Assembly (NCBI GenBank): GCA_019638935.1
Contig: JAHBSW010000022.1
Coordinates: 1-37,148 of the forward strand
DNA length: 37,148 bases
Source of the DNA: Cryobacterium sp.
GTDB lineage: Bacteria > Actinomycetota > Actinomycetes > Actinomycetales > Microbacteriaceae
Direction of reading: 5' to 3'
Made by a program: the position numbers and the translations under genes
Shown here: positions 10,197-17,740 of the stretch, one piece after another
Layout of the letters: each line of letters starts with the position of its first letter
Position numbering within the stretch: the first letter of the stretch is position 1
Notes under the pieces: generated by a model
Seen by the model: the letters and a program-made list of their open reading frames with translations, nothing else
Database searches by the model: none
Told to the model about the DNA's origin: nothing

Positions 10197-10703
10197 TCAG
10201 TTCTTGAGTACGCGGTCGGTGATCGATTTCGCTCCGCGGCCGATCGCAAGAAGGCCGCTCTGCGCGATCTCCTTGATGCCGAATGGCTCGAGCACCCGCA
10301 GCAGCGCCTGCACCTTCGCCGTGTCGCCCGTCACCTCGATGACGAGGGCATCCGTCGCCACATCGACGATGCGCGCCCGGAACAGGTTCGTCGCCTCGAG
10401 CACCTGGCTTCGGGTCGAGTTGTCGACGCGCACCTTGATGAGCATGTGCTCGCGCTCCACGGTCTGGGTCGGGTCGAGCTCGACGATCTTGACGACGTTG
10501 ACGAGCTTGTTGAGCTGCTTCGTCACCTGCTCGAGCGGCGCCTGTTCGACGTCGACGACGACCGTGATGCGGGAGAGTCCCGCGATCTCGGTCTTGCCCA
10601 CGGCGAGGCTCTCGATGTTGAAGCCGCGGCGAGCGAAGAGGCCGGCGACACGAGCGAGCAGGCCCGGCTTGTCCTCGACGAGAAGGGAAAGAACGTGAGA
10701 CAT
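10197..10703 (-). CDS. ilvN: Acetolactate synthase small (regulatory) subunit
   Basis: A 168-residue ACT-domain subunit giving valine feedback control to the catalytic subunit. The N-terminal ACT domain begins MSHVLSLLVEDKPGLLARVAGLFARRGFNIESL in outline, with the conserved glycine-asparagine effector region at about 14-31, followed by the C-terminal ALS small-subunit domain (LLIKVRV-like and GDTAKVQALLRVLEPFGI). Length matches the family. The ATG at 10701-10703 follows GAGGAG by 6 nt, and only 3 nt separate it from the ilvB stop, so the two subunits are translated together. Confidence 0.96.
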   Translation of the reverse strand: MSHVLSLLVEDKPGLLARVAGLFARRGFNIESLAVGKTEIAGLSRITVVVDVEQAPLEQVTKQLNKLVNVVKIVELDPTQTVEREHMLIKVRVDNSTRSQVLEATNLFRARIVDVATDALVIEVTGDTAKVQALLRVLEPFGIKEIAQSGLLAIGRGAKSITDRVLKN

Positions 10704-10706
10704 GAC

Positions 10707-12509
10707 CTACTCCTCTTCCCACTCGGGTGCGTGTTCCCGCGCGTACTGCACCGATGAGTTGCCCACGCCCTGCGGCACCATCGGCCACACCATGGCGTCG
10801 GCGCTCACGATGAAGTCGATGACGACGGGACGGTCGTTCGTCTCGTTCGCGAGCGCGATCGCGGCGTCCACCTCCTCCTTCTTCGTCACGCGGATGGCGA
10901 GGGCGCCGTACGCGTCGGCGAGCTTCACGAAGTCGGGGATCATGGCGGTGTCGTGGCCCGTGTTGAGGTCGGTGAACGAGTGGCGACCGTTGTAGAAGAG
11001 GGTCTGCCACTGGCGAACCATGCCGAGCGAGGAGTTGTTGATGATGGCGACCTTGATCGGGATGTTGTTGATCGTGGCGGTGGCGAGCTCCTGATTCGTC
11101 ATCTGGAAGCATCCGTCTCCGTCGATCGCCCACACCGTGCGGTCGGGGTTCGCGACCTTGGCCCCCATCGCGGCCGGAACGCCGTAGCCCATGGTGCCCG
11201 CGCCGCCCGAGTTGAGGAAGGAGTTCGGCCGCTCGTACTTGATGAACTGCGCAGCCCACATCTGATGCTGGCCGACACCGGCGGCGTAGATCGCCTCGGG
11301 GCCGGTGAGCTGACCGATGCGCTCGATCACGTACTGCGGGGCGAGCAGGCCGTCCGTCGGCTCGTCGTAGCCGAGCGGGTAGCGCTCACGCAGCTCCTCG
11401 AGCCGGGCCCACCAGGTCGCGTAATCGGGGGCGTGGCTCGCCGACGCCGTCACGAACGAGGCGGCGAGGTCGACGAGCACCTCTTTCACGTCGCCCACGA
11501 TCGGCACGTCGGCCGTGCGGATCTTCGAGATCTCGGCGGGGTCGATGTCGACATGGACGACCTCGGCATCCGGAGCGAACTCGCTCGGCTTGCCGGTCAC
11601 GCGATCGTCGAAGCGGGCGCCGAGGGCGATGATGAGGTCGCTCTCCTGAAGCGCGAGCACGGCCGGGACGCTGCCGTGCATGCCGGGCATGCCCAGGTGC
11701 AGCGTGTTCGAGTCGGGGAAGGCTCCGCGTGCCATGAGCGTTGTGACGACGGGTGCGCCAGAGAGCTCGGCGAACTCGAGCAGCTCCTTCGAGGCGTCGG
11801 CGCGAATCACGCCACCGCCGACGTAGAGCACGGGGCGCTTCGCCCTCGCGAGCATCTTGGCCGCCGCCTGCACCTGCTTGCCGTGGGCCTTGATGACGGG
11901 ACGGTATCCGGGCAGATCCACTGCGGCGGGCCAGACGAAGGGTGCGACGTTCTGCTGGGCGTCTTTCGTGACGTCGACGAGCACCGGGCCGGGCCGACCC
12001 GTCGTGGCGATGTGGTAGGCCGCCTGAAGCACGCCCGGAACGTCCTCGGCGCGGCGCACGAGGAACGAGTGCTTGGTGATCGGCATCGTGATGCCGACGA
12101 TGTCGACCTCCTGGAACGCATCGGTTCCCATGACCGTCGAGAAGACCTGGCCCGTGATGGCGAGCAGCGGCACGGAGTCCATGTGCGCGTCGGCGATCGC
12201 GGTCACGAGGTTCGTCGCGCCGGGGCCTGACGTGGCGATCGCGACCCCGACCTTGCCGGTCGATGACGCGTACCCCTCCGCAGCGTGGCCAGCACCTTGC
12301 TCGTGCCGAACGAGAATGTGGCGAATCGATGGCGACGACATGAGCTCGTCGTAGAACGGCATGATCGCGCCGCCGGGGAGCCCGAAGACATCCGTGATGC
12401 CGAGTATCTCGAGGGAGCGCAGGATCGCGCCCGACCCCGTGAGCATTTCGGGCTCGGTCGATGACGGACGGGGCTTTGCAGACGGAACGGGTTTCGTTTC
12501 CGCGGGCAT
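10707..12509 (-). CDS. ilvB: Acetolactate synthase large (catalytic) subunit
   Basis: A 600-residue ThDP/FAD enzyme condensing two pyruvates, or pyruvate and 2-oxobutyrate. The catalytic glutamate is E70 in [24 protein letters not shown], the FAD region [11 protein letters not shown] (about 296-306), and the ThDP/Mg motif from GDG (464-466) to NN (491-492) are intact. An N-terminal extension of about 20 Pro/Ser/Lys residues precedes the core. The ATG at 12507-12509 has GAAGGAAAG upstream. It lies 34 nt after ilvD and 3 nt before ilvN. Confidence 0.97.
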   Translation of the reverse strand: MPAETKPVPSAKPRPSSTEPEMLTGSGAILRSLEILGITDVFGLPGGAIMPFYDELMSSPSIRHILVRHEQGAGHAAEGYASSTGKVGVAIATSGPGATNLVTAIADAHMDSVPLLAITGQVFSTVMGTDAFQEVDIVGITMPITKHSFLVRRAEDVPGVLQAAYHIATTGRPGPVLVDVTKDAQQNVAPFVWPAAVDLPGYRPVIKAHGKQVQAAAKMLARAKRPVLYVGGGVIRADASKELLEFAELSGAPVVTTLMARGAFPDSNTLHLGMPGMHGSVPAVLALQESDLIIALGARFDDRVTGKPSEFAPDAEVVHVDIDPAEISKIRTADVPIVGDVKEVLVDLAASFVTASASHAPDYATWWARLEELRERYPLGYDEPTDGLLAPQYVIERIGQLTGPEAIYAAGVGQHQMWAAQFIKYERPNSFLNSGGAGTMGYGVPAAMGAKVANPDRTVWAIDGDGCFQMTNQELATATINNIPIKVAIINNSSLGMVRQWQTLFYNGRHSFTDLNTGHDTAMIPDFVKLADAYGALAIRVTKKEEVDAAIALANETNDRPVVIDFIVSADAMVWPMVPQGVGNSSVQYAREHAPEWEEE

Positions 12510-12543
12510 GGGGATCTACTTTCCTTCGGTGCGAGAGTGAAGA

Positions 12544-14238
12544 CTACCCGGTGACCGCGCCCTCCGCGGCGGAGTGCACGAGCTTCGAGTACTTTGCGAG
12601 AACGCCACGGGTATAGCGCGGGGGTAGCGGGGCCCAGCCGTTGCGGCGGGCCTCCAGCTCGCTCGCGTCGACCAGTAGGTCGAGGGAGCGGCCTGCGATA
12701 TCGACCCGAATAAGATCACCATCGCGCACGAAGGCGATCGGACCAGCGTCGACCGCTTCGGGAGCTATATGGCCGATGCACAGGCCGGTTGTGCCGCCTG
12801 AGAATCTGCCGTCTGTCAAGAGTAGTACATCTTTTCCGAGCCCAGCTCCCTTGATGGCCGCGGTGATGGCGAGCATTTCGCGCATGCCGGGGCCGCCCTT
12901 GGGGCCTTCGTAGCGGATGACGATGACGTCGCCCTTCTTGATCTCGCCGTCAGTCAGCGCATCCATCGCGGCGCGCTCGCGCTCGAACACGCGGGCAGGT
13001 CCCTCGAACACCTCGGCGTCGAAGCCCGCGGTCTTGACGACGGCACCCTCCGGCGCGAAGGAGCCGTGCAGAATCGTGATCCCACCGGTCGCGTGAATCG
13101 GGTTGTCGAGCGTGCGCAGCACCTCACCGTCGAGAGGCATGGGGTCGAGTTCGGCGAGGTTCTCGGCGACCGTCTTGCCGGTTACGGTGAGGGCATCGCC
13201 GTGAATGAGCCCGGCATCGAGCAGCGCCTTCATGACGACGGGTACGCCACCGTGTCGGTCGACATCGTTCATGACGTATTTGCCGAACGGCTTGAGGTCG
13301 CCGATGTGCGGGGTCTTGTCGCCGATGCGGTTGAAGTCGTCGAGCGTGAGTTCGACATCGGCCTCGCGCGCGATCGCGAGCAGGTGCAGCACGACGTTGG
13401 TCGAACCGCCGAACGCCATGGCTACGGCGATCGCGTTCTCGAAGGCCTTCTTGGTCAGGATGTCGCGGGCCGTGATCCCCAGTCGCAGCAGGTTCACGAC
13501 GGCCTCCCCGCTGCGGTGCGCGAAGTAGTCGCGGCGTCGATCAGCGGCGGGCGGCGCGGCGGAGCCGGGAAGGCTCATACCGAGCGCCTCGGCGACCGAC
13601 GCCATGGTGTTCGCGGTGTACATGCCGCCGCAGGCACCCTCACCCGGAGCGATCGCGCACTCGATGCGGTGCGCGTCGATGGCCGACATCGTGCCGGCCT
13701 TGACCGCGCCCACCGCCTCGAAGGAGTCGATGATGGTGACGTCTTTCTCGGTGCCGTCGCTGAGCTTGACCCAGCCGGGGGCGATCGAGCCCGCGTAGAG
13801 GAAGACCGAGGCGAGGTCGAGGCGCGCAGCGGCCATGAGCATCCCGGGCAGCGACTTGTCGCATCCTGCGAGCAGCACCGATCCGTCGAGGCGCTCGGCC
13901 ATCATAACGGTCTCGACCGAGTCGGCGATCACCTCGCGCGAGACGAGCGAGAAGTGCATGCCCTCGTGGCCCATGGAGATGCCGTCGGAGACCGAGATCG
14001 TGCCGAACTGCAGGGGGTAGCCGCCACCCGAGTGCACGCCCTCCTTCGACGCCTGGGCAAGGCGGTCGAGGCTCAGATTGCAGGGGGTGATCTCGTTCCA
14101 CGAGCTCGCGATGCCGATCTGGGGCTTGTCCCAGTCAGCGTCGCCCATGCCGACAGCGCGCAGCATTCCGCGCGATGTCATCGCTTCAATGCCGTCGGTG
14201 ACGACTCGGGAACGGGGTTTGATGTCCGGCTCGGCCAT
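12544..14238 (-). CDS. ilvD: Dihydroxy-acid dehydratase
   Basis: A 564-residue Fe-S dehydratase producing the 2-oxo acids of Val and Ile. Likely cluster ligands are C53 ([10 protein letters not shown]), C126 ([11 protein letters not shown]) and C203 ([14 protein letters not shown]), the three-cysteine pattern of the actinobacterial enzyme. The start is the ATG at 14236-14238. No Shine-Dalgarno precedes it, but TAGACT lies 6 nt upstream, suggesting a leaderless transcript as well as possible readthrough from mnhG (9-nt gap). The last third, about 12640-12840, uses many codons rare in the neighbouring genes (CTA, AGA, ATA, ACA, TCA). Confidence 0.96.
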   Translation of the reverse strand: MAEPDIKPRSRVVTDGIEAMTSRGMLRAVGMGDADWDKPQIGIASSWNEITPCNLSLDRLAQASKEGVHSGGGYPLQFGTISVSDGISMGHEGMHFSLVSREVIADSVETVMMAERLDGSVLLAGCDKSLPGMLMAAARLDLASVFLYAGSIAPGWVKLSDGTEKDVTIIDSFEAVGAVKAGTMSAIDAHRIECAIAPGEGACGGMYTANTMASVAEALGMSLPGSAAPPAADRRRDYFAHRSGEAVVNLLRLGITARDILTKKAFENAIAVAMAFGGSTNVVLHLLAIAREADVELTLDDFNRIGDKTPHIGDLKPFGKYVMNDVDRHGGVPVVMKALLDAGLIHGDALTVTGKTVAENLAELDPMPLDGEVLRTLDNPIHATGGITILHGSFAPEGAVVKTAGFDAEVFEGPARVFERERAAMDALTDGEIKKGDVIVIRYEGPKGGPGMREMLAITAAIKGAGLGKDVLLLTDGRFSGGTTGLCIGHIAPEAVDAGPIAFVRDGDLIRVDIAGRSLDLLVDASELEARRNGWAPLPPRYTRGVLAKYSKLVHSAAEGAVTG

Positions 14239-14244
14239 AGGTCG

Positions 14245-14250
14245 AGTCTA
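14245..14250 (-). promoter_or_regulatory. Putative -10 element of ilvD (leaderless)
   Basis: TAGACT on the minus strand, overlapping the mnhG stop codon, leaves exactly 6 nt before the ilvD ATG. This would place the transcript start at the A of the start codon. No good -35 is seen. It could give ilvDBNC its own promoter inside the antiporter operon. Confidence 0.4.
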
Positions 14251-14742
14251 AGACTTCGGCTCGGCCTCTCCTGCCCCCGTGTCCCGGGCGGCGTCACTCG
14301 ACGGCACCTGGATCGGGATAGCCCCGGTCTCCGCTGCCTCTTCGGCCTCGTCCTGGGCGTGCTCCACGGCGTCGCGAAGCTCATCGACGAAGATGCGGTC
14401 CCGCTTCATCACGCCCGTGCGGTAGCCGGCGCGACCGACCATGTGCGCCGAGATCGGTGCCGTGAGCAGCTGAAAGAAGAGCACGGCGAAGAGAATCCAG
14501 AACGTCTGCCAGGTTCTGTCCTGCAGCACGAGACCCGCGATGATGAAGGTTATCCCCGCGATCTGCGGCTTGGTCGTCGCGTGCATGCGCGCGATCGCAT
14601 CCGGGAATCGGATGAGGCCGATGCCCGCCGCCAACGAGAGGAAGGCTCCGACGAGCACGAAGACTCCGGTGAGCAGGTCGAGCACCCCGTCGACGATCGC
14701 ATAGTCGATGGGCAGTGAGCGCAGCCAGTCGTCAAGCGTCAT
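14248..14742 (-). CDS. mnhG: Mrp-type Na+/H+ antiporter subunit G
   Basis: A 164-residue subunit with three membrane segments: GVLDLLTGVFVLVGAFLSLAAGIGL in outline (about 17-43), ITFIIAGLVL (about 62-74) and FWILFAVLFFQLLTAPISAHMVGRA (about 79-103). The phrases LIRFPDAIARMHATTKPQ and TAPISAHMVGRA are the MnhG signature. A charged Glu/Ala tail of about 50 residues exceeds the usual family length. The ATG at 14740-14742 follows GGAGC and overlaps mnhF by 11 nt. It is the last antiporter gene, 9 nt before ilvD. Confidence 0.92.
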   Translation of the reverse strand: MTLDDWLRSLPIDYAIVDGVLDLLTGVFVLVGAFLSLAAGIGLIRFPDAIARMHATTKPQIAGITFIIAGLVLQDRTWQTFWILFAVLFFQLLTAPISAHMVGRAGYRTGVMKRDRIFVDELRDAVEHAQDEAEEAAETGAIPIQVPSSDAARDTGAGEAEPKS

Positions 14743-15004
14743 CGTGAGCGCTCCGTGAGACGTGGCGAGCGACGACGACCGCGCCGAGAAAGGCGGTCGC
14801 TCCCAGCACGAGCATGACGGGCAGCGTGCGCGTGTGGCCGTTGTAGACCATCTCAGCACCGACCGCGCACAGCAGGGTGGTGAGCATCATGTCGGAGGCG
14901 ATCATGCGGTCGAGCAGTTTGGGTCCGCGCGCGATGCGGTAGAGCGCGAGCGAGCCCGCGACCACGAAGGCCGCGCCCGCGATGTAGAACACCCACTCGG
15001 TCAT
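14732..15004 (-). CDS. mnhF: Mrp-type Na+/H+ antiporter subunit F
   Basis: A 90-residue subunit with three membrane helices (about 5-22, 37-54 and 59-79). The conserved ARGPKLLDRMIASDMM loop between helices one and two identifies MnhF/PhaF. The start ATG overlaps the mnhE stop as ATGA. Its end overlaps mnhG by 11 nt, so translation of E, F and G is coupled. Confidence 0.92.
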   Translation of the reverse strand: MTEWVFYIAGAAFVVAGSLALYRIARGPKLLDRMIASDMMLTTLLCAVGAEMVYNGHTRTLPVMLVLGATAFLGAVVVARHVSRSAHDDA

Positions 15005-15612
15005 GCCCGGGCTCCCTTCTTCGCTGTGTCGTCCTTGCGTTCCTGCGGATCGACACGTCGGCGGTCGACGTGACCGATCGCACGCAGGTCGTCGTGCGAG
15101 CCGATGGCGCGCACGATGCGCGCCTCGACGATGAGTCCCTGCCGACGCATCGCCTCGACGTCGTCGGCCGACTCGGTGTCGAAGGTGTGCAGGTAGAGGA
15201 TGCTGCGCTCACGGTCCACGTCGACGACGAGCGAGCCCGGCACAAGTGACATCGCGATCGCATCGAGCGTCATGATGAGGTCGCTGCGGGTGCGCAGCTG
15301 GATCGCGATGATGGAGCTGCGCGGCACGTTCGGCGTGATCGCCTGGAACGCCACCTGGAACGAGGCGAAGACGACGTCGCGAATGAAGTGGACGAAGAAG
15401 ACGGCGGCGTACCAGATGTTGAATCGTCCCGAAAGGTCGACCGGGGGCAGGTAGAACACCCGGGTGACGGTGATGGCGACGATGATCCCGGTTAAGGCGC
15501 TGAACCAGGTGATCTGCCCCCACAGGCTCATCCAGAGTGCGACGAGGGCGATGAGCAGCGGCAGCTGACGCCATAGACGCCGACCGACTTCCTTGCGCGT
15601 GGCTTCGGCCAC
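15001..15612 (-). CDS. mnhE: Mrp-type Na+/H+ antiporter subunit E
   Basis: A 203-residue subunit. Hydrophobic segments near 17-33, 34-53 and 65-90 precede the conserved soluble part AITPNVPRSSIIAIQLRT and TLDAIAMSLVPGSLVVDVD, with LYLHTFD closing the domain. About 45 charged residues are added at the C-terminus. A GTG start at 15610-15612 shares one base with the mnhD stop. Confidence 0.92.
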   Translation of the reverse strand: MAEATRKEVGRRLWRQLPLLIALVALWMSLWGQITWFSALTGIIVAITVTRVFYLPPVDLSGRFNIWYAAVFFVHFIRDVVFASFQVAFQAITPNVPRSSIIAIQLRTRSDLIMTLDAIAMSLVPGSLVVDVDRERSILYLHTFDTESADDVEAMRRQGLIVEARIVRAIGSHDDLRAIGHVDRRRVDPQERKDDTAKKGARA

Positions 15613-17174
15613 TAGTCCGCCCCCTCCCCCGTCAGGACCGTCTGGATGTAGTACTCGGGGCCGTCGATGTTCTCGCCCGCACGCTCGCTGATGTTGAAGA
15701 GCGGTCCGGCAAAGATCGTGAGCGCTACCGTGACGGCGACCATTCCGCCCGTCGCGAAGGTCATGATGCGCGGCGTTGCTCGCGTTTCTTTGACGCCCGT
15801 GTCGTTGCGGCGGTCCTGTTCGGTGACGTTGAGCGGATGCTCGTACTCCACCACCTCGTCGGCGTCACGCCAGAACGCCATGTTCCACGCTCGCGCGAGT
15901 GCGTAGAGCGTGAGAAGCGACACGAGCGCGCCCGCCCCGATCAGTATCCAGGAGAGTGCGGTGCCGTTGGCGGCGCCGGCCTCGAAGAGCGCGAGCTTGC
16001 CGAGGAAGCCCGAGAACGGTGGGATTCCACCGAGGTTGAGCATGGGGATGAAGAACAGCACACCGATGAGGGGGGAGGCTTTGAGCAGCCCGCCGACGCG
16101 GTTGATCGAGGTCGTTCCGGCCTGCCGCTCGACGAGGCCCGCCGCAAGGAACAGCGTGGTCTGCACGGTGATGTGGTGCACGACGTAGTATGTCGCGGCC
16201 GAGAGCCCCGCGGCGGTGCCGATTCCGATTCCGAACAGCATGTAGCCGATGTGGCTCACGAGCGTGAATGACAGAAGCCTCTTGACGTCGGACTGTGCGA
16301 CGGCACCGAGGATGCCGACGACCATGGTGAGCGCGGCGACGATGAGCAGAACGGTGAAGAGCTCGTCTCCCGGGAAGATGATCATCTCGGTGCGCATGAT
16401 CGCGTAGACGCCCACCTTGGTCAGCAGTCCTGCGAACACCGCGGTGACGGGGGCGGGCGCCGTGGGGTACGAGTCGGGCAACCAGAACGAGAGCGGGAAG
16501 ATCGCTGCCTTGATGCCGAAGGCGACGAGCAGCATGACGTGCAGCACGAGCTGCAGGTCGGAGGGAAGCTCGGCGAGGCGAATCGACAGCTGGGCGATGT
16601 TGACCGTGCCTGTCGCGGCGTAGATCATCGCGATCGCCGCGAGGAAGAGCACCGACGAGACCAGACTCACGATGATGTAGGTCACTCCGGCACGAATGCG
16701 CGCTTCTGTGCCGCCGAGGGTGATGAGCACGTAGCTCGCGACGAGCAGTATCTCGAAGCTGACGTAGAGGTTGAAGAGATCGCCCGCGATGAACGCGTTG
16801 AAGACGCCCGTGGCGAGTATCAGATAGGTCGGGTAGTAGATCGAGACCGGGGTATCGCGGTCACCATCGGCGAGTCCCTGTCCGATGGAGAAGACGAGCA
16901 CCGCGAGCAGCACGATGGCCGAGACGACGAGGAGCAGCGCGGCGAGCCGGTCGACGACGAGCACGATGCCCCAGGGGGGCACCCAGCCGCCGACCGTGAT
17001 GGCGATCGCACCGTGAGCGTCGACGTACCAGAGCATGACGGCGCTGATGATGAGCACGGCGACGAGCACGACGACCGTGATGAGGGTCTGAACCCGCGGG
17101 TAGCGAGCGAGCACGAGAGCCGTCGCTGCGCCGAGGAGAGGCAGCAAGACGACCAGGGGAATGAGGGAGCTCAT
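15612..17174 (-). CDS. mnhD: Mrp-type Na+/H+ antiporter subunit D
   Basis: A 520-residue polytopic subunit of the complex I NuoL/M/N type. The functional glutamate E141 (LYVSFEILLVASYVL) and lysine K222 (GIKAAIFPLSFWLPDSYPTA) are present, as is VKRLLSFTLVSHIGYM. It would form one of the two ion-translocating half-channels of the Mrp complex in the cytoplasmic membrane. The ATG at 17172-17174 overlaps the mnhC stop as ATGA. A charged loop after about residue 435 (VEYEHPLNVTEQDRRND) precedes the last helix. Confidence 0.95.
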   Translation of the reverse strand: MSSLIPLVVLLPLLGAATALVLARYPRVQTLITVVVLVAVLIISAVMLWYVDAHGAIAITVGGWVPPWGIVLVVDRLAALLLVVSAIVLLAVLVFSIGQGLADGDRDTPVSIYYPTYLILATGVFNAFIAGDLFNLYVSFEILLVASYVLITLGGTEARIRAGVTYIIVSLVSSVLFLAAIAMIYAATGTVNIAQLSIRLAELPSDLQLVLHVMLLVAFGIKAAIFPLSFWLPDSYPTAPAPVTAVFAGLLTKVGVYAIMRTEMIIFPGDELFTVLLIVAALTMVVGILGAVAQSDVKRLLSFTLVSHIGYMLFGIGIGTAAGLSAATYYVVHHITVQTTLFLAAGLVERQAGTTSINRVGGLLKASPLIGVLFFIPMLNLGGIPPFSGFLGKLALFEAGAANGTALSWILIGAGALVSLLTLYALARAWNMAFWRDADEVVEYEHPLNVTEQDRRNDTGVKETRATPRIMTFATGGMVAVTVALTIFAGPLFNISERAGENIDGPEYYIQTVLTGEGAD

Positions 17175-17740
17175 TCGTCATCCCCCTTCTTTCCGGCGTC
17201 GCCTTCCGCCCGCTCTGCGATATCGCGACTCTGGACTTCACGCTCCTGGGCCTCGCGCTCGGCGGCGGCACGAGTCTCTTCCTCGCGCTCGATCTCCTCG
17301 AGGTCGAGCGCGGTCGACACCGCGGCCGTGGCGGTCGTTCCGAACTCGGTATCGCCGGATGCCGCGTGAGTGTCCTCAGCAGCGACGCTCGCATCGCGGC
17401 GCGCGAGTTCGATGTCGTCGCTGTCGTCGACGACGACGTCGGCGTGCGCCAGACGCCAGGAGCGGTAGATGAGCGCCATGAGAAAGGCGGAGACCCCGAA
17501 GGTGATGACGATCGAGGTGAGCACGAAGGCCTGCGGCAGAGGGTCGGCTATCGTGCCTTCTTCGCCGTAGAAGGGGGCGAGTCCGGCCGGGCCGGAGACG
17601 ATGAGGATGAGCAGGTTGGCGCCGTTGCCGACGAGCAGGAAGCCGAGCAGCATCCGGGTCAAGCTGCGCTCGAGCAGCAGATAGATGCCGCAGGCGAAGA
17701 GCACGGCCATGGTGACGACGAGCACGAGGGAGACGCTCAC
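17171..17740 (-). CDS. mnhC: Mrp-type Na+/H+ antiporter subunit C with long charged tail
   Basis: A 189-residue NuoK-like subunit. Three helices occupy about 1-22, 27-51 and 68-95. The signatures are CGIYLLLERSLTRMLLGFLL, GNGANLLIL and DPLPQAFVLTSIVITFGV. The core ends near residue 115; the remaining 75 residues are highly acidic and basic with coiled-coil character (LEEIEREEETRAAAERE), longer than the usual subunit C. The GTG start overlaps the mnhA stop as GTGA. Confidence 0.93.
   Translation of the reverse strand: MSVSLVLVVTMAVLFACGIYLLLERSLTRMLLGFLLVGNGANLLILIVSGPAGLAPFYGEEGTIADPLPQAFVLTSIVITFGVSAFLMALIYRSWRLAHADVVVDDSDDIELARRDASVAAEDTHAASGDTEFGTTATAAVSTALDLEEIEREEETRAAAEREAQEREVQSRDIAERAEGDAGKKGDDE

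Noticed and set aside
10953-12230. Open plus-strand frame antisense to ilvB (about 425 codons)
   Set aside because: Same reason: the opposite strand encodes an intact IlvB, and the antisense product has low-complexity composition.
13066-14718. Long open plus-strand frame (about 550 codons) antisense to ilvD and mnhG
   Set aside because: It is a by-product of high GC content opposite conserved genes; the translation is Arg/Asp/His-rich without recognisable domains and no ribosome binding site or promoter supports it.
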